Below, piece by piece: positions 37,234 to 47,057 of a stretch of DNA of 64,000 nucleotides (its first letter is position 1; each line of letters opens with the position of its first letter). The notes under the pieces are model-generated. The model ran no database searches. It had not been told where the DNA came from and saw only the letters and a list, made by a program, of their open reading frames with translations. The DNA is taken from the NCBI RefSeq assembly GCF_003473295.1, contig NZ_QRMP01000002.1:1204-65203 (forward strand), read 5' to 3'. The position numbers were made by a program, and so were the translations under genes. This stretch comes from Parabacteroides sp. AM08-6. Lineage in GTDB: Bacteria > Bacteroidota > Bacteroidia > Bacteroidales > Tannerellaceae.

Positions 37234-38022
37234 ATGAGAATCGGATTCATTAGTTTATTGTTCGGATTATTGGTATCGATGTTATTTTCCTGTGGAAAAC
37301 CTGCATATGGATGGCGATTGGTTTGGGAAGAGAATTTTAATCAGAAAAATAGTTTTGATGAGGCATCGTGGAGTAAGATTCCCCGTGGATTTTCAGACTG
37401 GAATAATTATATGACAGATTTGGATTCTTGTTTTGCCATGCGAAAGGGGAATTTGATTTTGCGCGGATTAGTCAATCACAGTTTACCTGCGGATACTGCT
37501 CCTTATCTTACCGGAGGTGTATATACGAAAGGAAAAGTCGGTTTTTCGGACGGTCGTATTTCTATTCGTGCCAGATTGCATGGTGCGACGGGAGCTTGGC
37601 CGGCCATCTGGATGTTGCCGGAAGGGGAAGGGTGGCCGAATGGTGGAGAAATAGATATTATGGAACGATTGAATGATGATACCATCGCTTATCAAACGGT
37701 TCATTCTGCTTATACGCATACTTTAGGCATCAGAGATAATCCTAAGCAGGGGAGTACCGGTGTCATCAATAAGGATGAATATAATGTTTACAGTGTCGAG
37801 ATGTACCGGGATAGTTTGGTCTTTTTTATCAATGACAATCGAACATTTGCTTATCCGCGTATCCGGACTGATAAGGAAGGGCAATTTCCTTTTACAGACA
37901 AGCAGTTCTATTTGCTGATAGATATGCAATTGGGTGGAGGTTGGGTCGGCCGTGTGGAACCGAATGATTTGCCTGTCGAGATGGAGGTCGATTGGGTTCG
38001 TTTTTATAAGAAAAGGAAATAA
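37234..38022 (+). CDS. Family 16 glycoside hydrolase lipoprotein
   Basis: Surface or periplasmic enzyme cutting beta-glucan-type polysaccharides (laminarin, lichenan, agar and similar are family substrates; the exact one is unknown). The 262-residue protein starts MRIGFISLLFG with lipobox FSC, so it is lipid-anchored. The catalytic motif EIDIME (Glu139, Asp141, Glu144) is intact, in the context PNGGEIDIMERLNDD. Other GH16 landmarks are WRLVWEENFN, AWPAIWMLP and the C-terminal MEVDWVRFYKK. It is divergent from the amylase gene and unrelated to its suf neighbours. Confidence 0.88.
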   Translation: MRIGFISLLFGLLVSMLFSCGKPAYGWRLVWEENFNQKNSFDEASWSKIPRGFSDWNNYMTDLDSCFAMRKGNLILRGLVNHSLPADTAPYLTGGVYTKGKVGFSDGRISIRARLHGATGAWPAIWMLPEGEGWPNGGEIDIMERLNDDTIAYQTVHSAYTHTLGIRDNPKQGSTGVINKDEYNVYSVEMYRDSLVFFINDNRTFAYPRIRTDKEGQFPFTDKQFYLLIDMQLGGGWVGRVEPNDLPVEMEVDWVRFYKKRK

Positions 38023-38071
38023 GGAAAAGCTTTTTTATTATTTGTAATATAGGAATACCTTATAAACATAG

Positions 38072-38079
38072 TATCTTTG
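38072..38079 (+). promoter_or_regulatory. -7 element of sufS
   Basis: TATCTTTG, 32 bp before the sufS ATG, suggesting sufS has its own promoter here because the amylase and GH16 genes cut it off from sufBCD. A TTTG at 38041 is too far away for a standard -33 box. Confidence 0.55.
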
Positions 38080-38110
38080 GCTCTTGTTATAAAAACAAAA
38101 AGATACAGTT

Positions 38111-39325
38111 ATGTTAGATGTACAATCTATACGAAAGGACTTTCCGATTCTGGAACATAAGATATACGACAAACCTCTTATTTATTTTGATAATGGAGCG
38201 ACGACCCAAAAGCCTCGTTGCGTAGTCGAAAAGATAGAAAGTGGCTACTATAATGTAAATGCCAATATTCATCGTGGCGTACATTTTTTGAGCCAGGCGG
38301 CTACGGAAGCCCATGAAGAGGCTCGTCGCACGGTGCAACAATTCCTGAATGCCCGTTCATCCAACGAGATAATTTTTACACGTGGAACGACGGAGTCGAT
38401 TAATCTGATAGCCTCCAGTTTTACGGATGCTTGCATGTCGCCCGGAGATGAGGTGATTGTGTCGGTAATGGAACATCATTCCAACATTGTTCCCTGGCAA
38501 ATACAAGCCGCCCGCAAAGGAATTACCCTGAAAGTGATACCGATGAATGAAAGGGGGGAACTTTGCCTGGATGATTATCGTAATTTATTTTCTGAACGAA
38601 CTAGGCTGGTTTCCGTGACACATGTTTCGAATGTGTTGGGAACGGTCAATCCGGTCAAGGAAATGACCGATATTGCCCACGGATATGACGTGCCTGTACT
38701 GATAGATGGCGCACAAGCGGTTCCACACCTGAAAGTAGATGTACAGGAGCTGAATGCTGAATTTTATGTTTTTTCCGGTCATAAAGTCTATGGACCGACG
38801 GGAATCGGTGTGTTGTATGGAAAAGAGGAATGGTTAGATAAATTACCTCCTTATCAAGGTGGAGGAGAGATGATTGCTACCGTCTCTTTTGAGAAAACGG
38901 TTTTCAATGAATTACCTTTTAAGTTTGAAGCAGGTACGCCCGATTATATCGGTAGTACGGCTCTGGCGGAGGCTTTACGCTATGTGAACAGCTTGGGTAT
39001 GGATAATATCGCTGCATACGAAGAGGAACTATTGCATTATGCAACCACTAAGTTGGAGTCCATTGAAGACATGCGTATTTTTGGGCATGCCGACCATAAA
39101 AGTGGGGTACTGTCGTTTTTAGTCGGTAATATTCATCATTATGATATGGGAATGTTGCTCGATCGTCTGGGAATTGCTGTCCGGACCGGACATCATTGTG
39201 CTCAACCTTTGATGCAGGCATTAGGCATAGAAGGGACGGTTCGTGCTTCTTTTTCTTTCTATAATACGAAAGAGGAGATTGATGCGTTTGCTGCTGGTAT
39301 AGAGCGGGTACGGAAAATGTTTTAA
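38111..39325 (+). CDS. sufS: Cysteine desulfurase SufS
   Basis: PLP enzyme that takes sulfur from cysteine and hands it to SufE and SufBCD. The 404-residue protein has PLP Lys225 in FSGHKVYGPTG, the active-site Cys363 in RTGHHCAQPLM, and the class-II SufS landmarks TRGTTESINLIA and VSVMEHHSNIVPW. Its partner sufE lies 1.1 kb downstream on the opposite strand. The VanZ-like gene follows after 6 bp. Confidence 0.95.
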   Translation: MLDVQSIRKDFPILEHKIYDKPLIYFDNGATTQKPRCVVEKIESGYYNVNANIHRGVHFLSQAATEAHEEARRTVQQFLNARSSNEIIFTRGTTESINLIASSFTDACMSPGDEVIVSVMEHHSNIVPWQIQAARKGITLKVIPMNERGELCLDDYRNLFSERTRLVSVTHVSNVLGTVNPVKEMTDIAHGYDVPVLIDGAQAVPHLKVDVQELNAEFYVFSGHKVYGPTGIGVLYGKEEWLDKLPPYQGGGEMIATVSFEKTVFNELPFKFEAGTPDYIGSTALAEALRYVNSLGMDNIAAYEEELLHYATTKLESIEDMRIFGHADHKSGVLSFLVGNIHHYDMGMLLDRLGIAVRTGHHCAQPLMQALGIEGTVRASFSFYNTKEEIDAFAAGIERVRKMF

Positions 39326-39331
39326 ATAAGG

Positions 39332-39730
39332 ATGGGAATGATGTTCTATTATCTGAAGAAATATCCGGTTTCACTGGTCATGATGTTGGTCATCATCTAT
39401 TTGTCATTCTTTAAGCCTCCAACGATTGAAGTCGGCAGGATACCGGGGTTTGATAAGATTATACACTTTTGTATGTATGGTGGTCTGTCGGGAATGTTGT
39501 GGCTCGAGTTTCTATTGAACCACCGCCGTTACGATAATGTATTGTGGCATGCTTGGATTGGTGCTGTTGTTTGTCCGATTGTCATGAGCGGTATTATCGA
39601 GTTGTTGCAGGAATATTGTACTACATACCGGGGAGGAGACTGGCTGGACTTTGCAGCCAATACTTTTGGTGTAGCAGTAGCAACACTGATTGCCTATTTC
39701 ATCATCCGGCCCCGAATAATGAAGAAATAA
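39332..39730 (+). CDS. VanZ-family membrane protein
   Basis: A 132-residue membrane protein with four hydrophobic segments and the VanZ-like pattern GFDKIIHFCMYGGLSGMLW, then EYCTTYRGGDWLDFAANTFGV before the last segment. VanZ itself affects teicoplanin resistance, but most family members in Bacteroidota have no known role. It is likely co-transcribed with sufS. Confidence 0.8.
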   Translation: MGMMFYYLKKYPVSLVMMLVIIYLSFFKPPTIEVGRIPGFDKIIHFCMYGGLSGMLWLEFLLNHRRYDNVLWHAWIGAVVCPIVMSGIIELLQEYCTTYRGGDWLDFAANTFGVAVATLIAYFIIRPRIMKK

Positions 39731-39763
39731 TGATTCTTTGAGACTTTTGTGAAAAAAGAACGT

Positions 39764-39771
39764 TACATTTG
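39764..39771 (+). promoter_or_regulatory. -7 element of rnhB
   Basis: TACATTTG, 61 bp before the rnhB ATG, fits TAnnTTTG. Upstream TTTG words at 39737 and 39746 are not at the preferred 19-21-bp spacing. Confidence 0.4.
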
Positions 39772-39832
39772 TTATGGGATTGCAGACAAATCCCTGAAAG
39801 ATTAAAGGATTCAGTTACTAAAGCAGATTAAT

Positions 39833-40432
39833 ATGTTACTCCCCTATCTACAAGCAAATCGTATAGAAGCCGGTTGTGATGAGGCAGGAAGAGGCTGTCT
39901 TGCAGGTTCGGTATTTGCCGCAGCCGTTATTTTACCTTCTGATTTTTATAATGAGGATTTGAATGACAGTAAACAATTGAGTGAAAAGAAGCGCTATGCT
40001 TTACGTCCTGTTATTGAAAAAGAAGCTCTGGCATGGGCTGTCGGCATTGTGACTCCGGAAGAGATTGATAAAATAAATATATTGAAAGCCTCTTTCCTTG
40101 CTATGCACCGGGCTATCGAACAGCTGAAAGTAAAACCGGAACATTTGTTGATAGATGGTAATCGTTTTACCCCATATCCGGGTATTTCTCACACTACAAT
40201 AGTGAAAGGAGACGGTAAATATTTAAGTATTGCAGCTGCTTCTATTCTGGCAAAAACTTATCGGGATGATTATATGAACCTTTTGGCTGAAGAATATCCG
40301 GCTTATCATTGGAAAGAAAATAAAGGTTATCCCACCAAAGCCCATCGTGAAGCCATCCGGGCCTGTGGAATAACTCCTTATCATCGTAAAACGTTTACTT
40401 TATTGCCGAAACAACTGGAATTATCGTTTTAG
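39833..40432 (+). CDS. rnhB: Ribonuclease HII
   Basis: Cuts RNA in RNA-DNA hybrids and at single ribonucleotides in DNA. The 199-residue protein has the acidic site [11 protein letters not shown] (Asp16, Glu17), [19 protein letters not shown] with its Asp, and [17 protein letters not shown]. It is a normal full-length protein. The 3' end overlaps the end of the convergent sufE gene by 4 bp. Confidence 0.94.
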   Translation: MLLPYLQANRIEAGCDEAGRGCLAGSVFAAAVILPSDFYNEDLNDSKQLSEKKRYALRPVIEKEALAWAVGIVTPEEIDKINILKASFLAMHRAIEQLKVKPEHLLIDGNRFTPYPGISHTTIVKGDGKYLSIAAASILAKTYRDDYMNLLAEEYPAYHWKENKGYPTKAHREAIRACGITPYHRKTFTLLPKQLELSF

Positions 40433-40857
40433 GCTTCCATCTCTTTTGTCCTGAAAGCCAGAGCATACATACGCATTTGCTTGACCATTGCTACCAATCC
40501 GTTTGAACGAGTGGGGGAAAGATGTTCCTTCAGGCCTATTTTTTCGATGAAGTATAAATCTGTATCCAGGATTTCTTGCGGAGTATGGTCGGAAAGGATA
40601 CTAATAAGAAGAGAGACGATTCCTTTAACGATAACTGCATCGCTTTCGCCTTTGAATAGAAGTTTACCGTTTTCGTAATCAGCTTGTAACCATACGCGGC
40701 TTTGGCAACCCTCAATCAGATTACTTTCTGTTTTATACTTTTCATCCAAAGGAGGAAGTGAATTACCCAGGTCAATGAGCAATGCATACTTATCCATCCA
40801 GTCATCGAAGGCTGAAAATTCCTCGATGATATTGTCTTGAAGTTCATTAATTGTCAT
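40429..40857 (-). CDS. sufE: SufE-family sulfur acceptor
   Basis: Accepts persulfide sulfur from SufS and passes it to SufBCD. The 142-residue protein has the acceptor Cys in [13 protein letters not shown] and the family start [18 protein letters not shown]. The C-terminus is [19 protein letters not shown]. It is transcribed on the opposite strand from sufS, downstream of the M28 peptidase gene (13-bp gap), with which it may form an operon. Confidence 0.9.
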   Translation of the reverse strand: MTINELQDNIIEEFSAFDDWMDKYALLIDLGNSLPPLDEKYKTESNLIEGCQSRVWLQADYENGKLLFKGESDAVIVKGIVSLLISILSDHTPQEILDTDLYFIEKIGLKEHLSPTRSNGLVAMVKQMRMYALAFRTKEMEA

Positions 40858-40870
40858 TGTTATTTATCTT

Positions 40871-41860
40871 TTATCTATTATATACAACTTCCAATACTGT
40901 TTGACCGACAGCTTTCAGAGTTTCCCGGCTGATATTGTCCATATTGTCGTTTTGGGTATGCCAGTGGTCTCCAAAACCATTTTCGTCATAATTTATAATA
41001 TCCAGGCAAGGAATTCCGAGACCTTTGATGACAAATTCATGGTCGTCGGTAACTCCACCTCCGTTTGCGTTGATGAAGTATTTACCATAACCCAGATTGC
41101 GTGCAGTTTCCCATATTTCGTCTACATAGCGTGCGGCATAACGCATGGATGTGAATTCTTTATAAAAAACAGCGTTCTTGGCACCTACCATGTCGAGTAA
41201 AATACCGAATTCCGCCCTGTAGTTCGGGATATGCGGGTTCTTTGCCCAGAATTGCGTTCCCAGACACCAGCTTTCGCTTGTGTCATTATATTTATCTCTT
41301 GCAAATCCCGGAACACCGTAATCTTCAGCATCGAAGAAAATTATATCGATACCGATTCCCGGATTCTTTAAATTAATCTGGCGGGCTATTTCCAATAAGG
41401 CACCGACACCGCTAGCTCCATCGTCGGCTCCATCAATTGGCTTTTTATAATTATCGGGGTTCGGATCTTCATCTGAGTAAGGGCGAGTGTCCCAATGAGC
41501 AAAAAGCAGGATGCGTTTCTTGTTGTCCGGATTATATGAACCGATAATATTACGAGCTTCCAACTTTGTGCCATCATAGGCTGTGAGTGTAGCCTCTTGC
41601 TGGTACACTTTAGCTCCGAAACGGGTCAATTCGGAGGCCAGATAATCACCGCAGTTTTTGTGGCTTTCCGTGTTGGGTACACGAGGTCCGAAAGCTACCT
41701 GGCGGGCAACATACGTATAAGCGCTATCGGCATCGAAAACCGGTGTGTTAACCGGAGTTTTTTTTACTTCTGTAACAGTTATATCTTTTGTCTCACTCGA
41801 GCTTTTTGCCCCACAAGAAAACAAGATAATGCTTAGTGCGAGATAAATTAGTTTTGTCAT
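40871..41860 (-). CDS. M28-family lipoprotein peptidase, glutaminyl-cyclase-like
   Basis: Zinc aminopeptidase-fold lipoprotein. The frame is open from 41935, but the ATG at 41860 gives a lipoprotein signal MTKLIYLALSIILFSCG. Zinc ligands are visible as FAHWDTRPY, GADDGASGVGALLE, FFDAEDYG and GDHWHTQNDNMDN near the end. The WCLGTQFWA segment and overall order resemble glutaminyl-peptide cyclotransferases, which form pyroglutamate at protein N-termini; in Bacteroidota this matters after signal peptide cleavage before Gln. Peptidase activity is the alternative. It follows the C26-M19 gene by 12 bp. Confidence 0.82.
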   Translation of the reverse strand: MTKLIYLALSIILFSCGAKSSSETKDITVTEVKKTPVNTPVFDADSAYTYVARQVAFGPRVPNTESHKNCGDYLASELTRFGAKVYQQEATLTAYDGTKLEARNIIGSYNPDNKKRILLFAHWDTRPYSDEDPNPDNYKKPIDGADDGASGVGALLEIARQINLKNPGIGIDIIFFDAEDYGVPGFARDKYNDTSESWCLGTQFWAKNPHIPNYRAEFGILLDMVGAKNAVFYKEFTSMRYAARYVDEIWETARNLGYGKYFINANGGGVTDDHEFVIKGLGIPCLDIINYDENGFGDHWHTQNDNMDNISRETLKAVGQTVLEVVYNR

Positions 41861-41871
41861 GATCCTATCGT

Positions 41872-43650
41872 TTACTTGTTTATTGTAGCAGTATTCTGTA
41901 CGGTTGCCAGGACACGCAACAGATTTCCGCCCCATATTTTTGCTATATCGTTTTCGGTGTATCCCTCTTTCAGCAGTCTGACCGTAATGTTTATCAGTTC
42001 GTTACTGGCCCGGCAACCAATCAATTCACCGTCACCGTCGAAATCGGAACCTATGCCGACATGATTGATACCCACCAGCTCTACGATATGGTTGATATGC
42101 CGGATGGCATCACTCAAAGATGCTTTTTCCGCCTCCTCATTGATAAATCCTTTGTACAGGCAAATTTGTATCACACCACCTTTCGCAGCCAGAGCCTTCA
42201 GTTGTTCGTCGGTCAGGTTGCGCGGATGATTACAGAGAGCACGCGCGGAGGAATGGGAGGCTATGATTGGTTGTTTACTGATTTCCAGCGCATCATAGAA
42301 TGTACTTTCGGCAGCATGCGAAATATCAACCATGATACCCAACTCATTCATTTTGCGGACAACCTCTTTCCCGAAGGGACTCAATCCGTTCCATTCGCCT
42401 TTACCTCTTGCCGAGTCGCAGATATCATTATCTCCGTTGTGGCAAAGAGTGATATAAGTAACTCCCATTTCTTTGAAACGGGCAATATTGTTCAAATCTT
42501 TACCGAGTGCATATCCGTTTTCTACACCCAGCATGATGGCCTTTTTCCCGGCAGCCTTCAGGACATGCACTTCTTGAGGCGTATAAGCAATACACATGCG
42601 CGAACGGTTCAACTCCTTTTGCCGATGGATTTCCTGTAAACGGTTCATGGCAAAATCGGTTGCTTTCTGCAAGGAAATATCATCTCTGGGGCCTTGTGGA
42701 ATATAAGCAACCATAATGGCTGCATCTATCAATCCCTCTTCCATAAAAGGAAGATTTACTTTTCCGCCTTCTTTCTTTCCGATATTAAATTCACCGGGGA
42801 AAATCATGGGTGTATCCGTATGGGAATCAAGTGTGACGTTACGGTGATGGATACGTTTTGCTTCTTTAAACAGGCGTGAAGCTTCTACTTGATACTGAAA
42901 CAATTTCAGCATTTGTTCATCGTCGTTCGAAGCCATTGCTTCGGGATGCCATTGTATGCTGAATATCTCTTTTTCAGGATGTTCCATCGCCTCATTAATA
43001 CCATCGGAGGCTATTGCCGAAGTTATAAATTCGGGGGCAGTTTCTTTAACAGCCTGATGGTGGAAGGAATTAACCCATATCGTGTCTTCTTTTTCCAGTA
43101 TGGAATAGAGCTTGGATGCCTTATCGGTTATCCGGACACTGTGCGAGACCTGTTCGCGAGGCATTGTTTGACTGTGTTTCAGTATTTTATCTTCGTTTTG
43201 GGAATAAATGTCTTGGAATAAATCACCTCCGAATGCTACATTCAATATTTGATGCCCGCGGCATATTCCCATAATCGGTAGTTGCCGGTTTGCAGCCAGA
43301 CGGAGTAAAAGTAAATCAAATTCATCGCGATAAGTATCCACATCCTGCAATCCGGGGATAGGTTCTTCTTCCAGATAGAGTGGGTTAATATCGGCACCTC
43401 CGCTCATTACAAGTCCGTCAAGCCCGTTTACTATTGCAGTCAATGCTTCAATATCCGTAATGACAGGAATTAATACAGGAGCACCTCCGGCTTTTAATAC
43501 CGCTTGTACATAAGTCTCAGCTATACAGGAAAGCCCGTCTTTCCGGTTTGCAGATATTCCTATTCGGGGAGGTTGTAAACTTTCTTTTGGTTGTATATAA
43601 CTATCAACTTCTCTGAACAGGGCCTCTAAACTCGGATGGCGGACTTTCAT
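41872..43650 (-). CDS. Fusion of class I glutamine amidotransferase-like (C26) and membrane dipeptidase (M19)
   Basis: Two enzymes in one polypeptide of 592 residues. The N-terminal domain is a C26 peptidase of the gamma-glutamyl-GABA hydrolase type with nucleophile Cys in MGICRGHQILN and the His-Glu pair in SIQWHPEAM. The C-terminal domain (about the last 320 residues) is an M19 renal-dipeptidase-like zinc enzyme with LDSHTDTPM, GVENGYAL, DISHAAES and GIGSDFDGDGE. The frame is open from 43710, but those 20 codons come from an AT-rich inverted repeat; the ATG at 43650 (MKVRHPS) is preferred. Joint action on gamma-glutamyl peptides, such as glutathione fragments, is a reasonable inference. No signal peptide is seen. 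Confidence 0.85.
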   Translation of the reverse strand: MKVRHPSLEALFREVDSYIQPKESLQPPRIGISANRKDGLSCIAETYVQAVLKAGGAPVLIPVITDIEALTAIVNGLDGLVMSGGADINPLYLEEEPIPGLQDVDTYRDEFDLLLLRLAANRQLPIMGICRGHQILNVAFGGDLFQDIYSQNEDKILKHSQTMPREQVSHSVRITDKASKLYSILEKEDTIWVNSFHHQAVKETAPEFITSAIASDGINEAMEHPEKEIFSIQWHPEAMASNDDEQMLKLFQYQVEASRLFKEAKRIHHRNVTLDSHTDTPMIFPGEFNIGKKEGGKVNLPFMEEGLIDAAIMVAYIPQGPRDDISLQKATDFAMNRLQEIHRQKELNRSRMCIAYTPQEVHVLKAAGKKAIMLGVENGYALGKDLNNIARFKEMGVTYITLCHNGDNDICDSARGKGEWNGLSPFGKEVVRKMNELGIMVDISHAAESTFYDALEISKQPIIASHSSARALCNHPRNLTDEQLKALAAKGGVIQICLYKGFINEEAEKASLSDAIRHINHIVELVGINHVGIGSDFDGDGELIGCRASNELINITVRLLKEGYTENDIAKIWGGNLLRVLATVQNTATINK

Positions 43651-43666
43651 ACGGATTATGAATTTT

Positions 43667-43752
43667 GAATTATGAATTTTAGGTAGAAGCGAAGAATTGT
43701 GAATTTTCAATTATGTGTAACGGGATAATTCAAAATCCACAATTCATAATTC
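43667..43752. repeat. AT-rich inverted repeat between gyrB and the C26-M19 gene
   Basis: GAATTATGAATT (43667-43678) and its exact complement AATTCATAATTC (43741-43752) flank further partial AATTTTGAATT-type repeats. It resembles small intergenic palindromic repeats of Bacteroidales genomes. It can form a hairpin and may act as a terminator for gyrB, whose stop lies at 43754. Confidence 0.6.
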
Positions 43753-43753
43753 T

Positions 43754-45715
<1,962 letters not shown>

Positions 45716-45760
45716 TTATCGTTTAAAATCAGTAATTATCTGTCTGTCTAAAAAAGCTAA

Positions 45761-45768
45761 CAAATGTA
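45761..45768 (-). promoter_or_regulatory. -7 element of gyrB
   Basis: On the minus strand this reads TACATTTG, 52 bp before the gyrB ATG. No -33 TTTG at standard spacing. Confidence 0.5.
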
Positions 45769-45917
45769 ATGAAAATAATTGACTTAGGTGGTATAGATAG
45801 TGTGAAAATAGACAAATTTAGTAGAGAAAAAGACGGTTTTCCTGTCTGGGGTTGAAATGTACGGATACAACAAAAGAGGCAAAGTAAAAAACACCTTGTC
45901 TCTTTTCCTTTTTTGCG

Positions 45918-45989
45918 TAGCCCGTGGGGGAATCGAACCCCCCTTTCAAGAATGAAAATCTTGCGTCCTAACCGATAGACGAACGGGCC
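45918..45989 (-). tRNA. tRNA-Glu (anticodon TTC)
   Basis: A 72-nt cloverleaf without encoded CCA. Acceptor arm GGCCCGT pairs with ACGGGCT; the anticodon stem CAAGA/TCTTG holds loop TTTTCAT with anticodon TTC at 45956-45954; the T-arm contains GGTTCGATTCC. It is identical over its full length to the copy at 46351-46422. Confidence 0.97.
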
Positions 45990-45998
45990 GCAGGGCTT

Positions 45999-46032
45999 TA
46001 AAAAAGCCGGGCTTATTGAGTCCGGCCTTTAT
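45999..46032 (-). terminator. Probable terminator of rpsT
   Basis: On the minus strand an imperfect GC-rich hairpin (GGCCGGAC / GCCCGGC) is followed by six T, about 20 bp after the rpsT stop and just before the tRNA-Glu gene. Confidence 0.6.
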
Positions 46033-46052
46033 ACTATATAAAGTATAGAACC

Positions 46053-46307
46053 TTATGCGAGTCCGTTAACGTGCTTGGCCAGTTTGGATTTCAGATTGCC
46101 AGCCTTATTCTTGTGAATAATGTTTTTCTTAGCAAGCTTATCCAACATAGAGCATACCTTCGGGTATAGAGCCTGAGCTTCGTTCTTGTCTTCAGTAGCG
46201 CGCAAAACTCTCATTGCGTTTCTAGCAGTCTTTGCATAATATCTGTTATGCAGACGTCTTGCGTCGGTCTGTCTGATTCTCTTAATTGATGACTTGTGAT
46301 TTGCCAT
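46053..46307 (-). CDS. rpsT: 30S ribosomal protein S20
   Basis: Small-subunit ribosomal protein binding 16S rRNA. The 84-residue protein is strongly basic and all helical, with the family start [20 protein letters not shown] and end [20 protein letters not shown]. It lies between two identical tRNA-Glu genes, all on the minus strand, so the three may be transcribed together. Confidence 0.95.
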   Translation of the reverse strand: MANHKSSIKRIRQTDARRLHNRYYAKTARNAMRVLRATEDKNEAQALYPKVCSMLDKLAKKNIIHKNKAGNLKSKLAKHVNGLA

Positions 46308-46350
46308 TTCTTAGCTATTCTCTTTATTGATTTTTTAATCCTGTTTATTG

Positions 46351-46422
46351 TAGCCCGTGGGGGAATCGAACCCCCCTTTCAAGAATGAAAATCTTGCGTC
46401 CTAACCGATAGACGAACGGGCC
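46351..46422 (-). tRNA. tRNA-Glu (anticodon TTC), second identical copy
   Basis: Same 72-nt sequence and cloverleaf as 45918-45989; anticodon TTC at 46389-46387. It is located 43 bp upstream of rpsT on the same strand. Confidence 0.97.
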
Positions 46423-46554
46423 ATCTTGTCAAAGTCCTCACTTTGAGCGCTCTGGAAATATGGCTTTCCCGATTGCGAGTGCAAAGATAGACCTTCTTGG
46501 TGAACTACCAAAACATTTAGAAGGAAAATTTAATAGAATGTATCGTTTTAACTT

Positions 46555-46950
46555 CTATTTAGAACCCATGTCCTGTAGGTGTATCTCCAGTGCTTTGACG
46601 GAAATATTTATTTCCCAAATACATACGCAAAGAGATGCCGCAAGTAGCAAAAGTCCTATTCCGAATATCCAGGCGGCTATTATCTGCCACGAGATATAAA
46701 TGAAGAACATGGATACTACGCAAAAAAGCAAGCTGAGCAACCCCAGGATTTGCATGGAACGAGTCAGATATAATCGTTTCCGCAGATTGTTTATTTGCGC
46801 CATCTCTTTCGGATTATGTGTTTGTTGGTGTTTCTCCTTTAATGTACGTACGAGGCTTGCATACGATATGAAGCGGTTTGTATAAGCCAGCAATATCAGT
46901 GAAACGGCTGAGAAAAGCAGTGACGGGGTAGTAAGTGTAAGTTCTTGCAT
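46555..46950 (-). CDS. DUF2721-family membrane protein
   Basis: A 131-residue protein with hydrophobic segments near residues 8-27 and 68-113, split by a basic loop (LKEKHQQTHNPKEM, INNLRKRLYLTRS). The order TPSLLFSAVSLILLAYTNRF, RKRLYLTRSMQILGLLSLLFC and the long final membrane segments fit DUF2721, a family of unknown function. It lies between the tRNA-Glu gene and the DUF4932 gene; no functional link is seen. Confidence 0.75.
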   Translation of the reverse strand: MQELTLTTPSLLFSAVSLILLAYTNRFISYASLVRTLKEKHQQTHNPKEMAQINNLRKRLYLTRSMQILGLLSLLFCVVSMFFIYISWQIIAAWIFGIGLLLLAASLCVCIWEINISVKALEIHLQDMGSK

Positions 46951-47057
46951 AAATCTTATTTTATTGATTTGGAAAGTTTGTTATTATATATAACAATGTA
47001 AAGGAGGATATGTTCACCTGCTATGTAAGGAGAAAATATTTCTACTTCCCATTCTTG

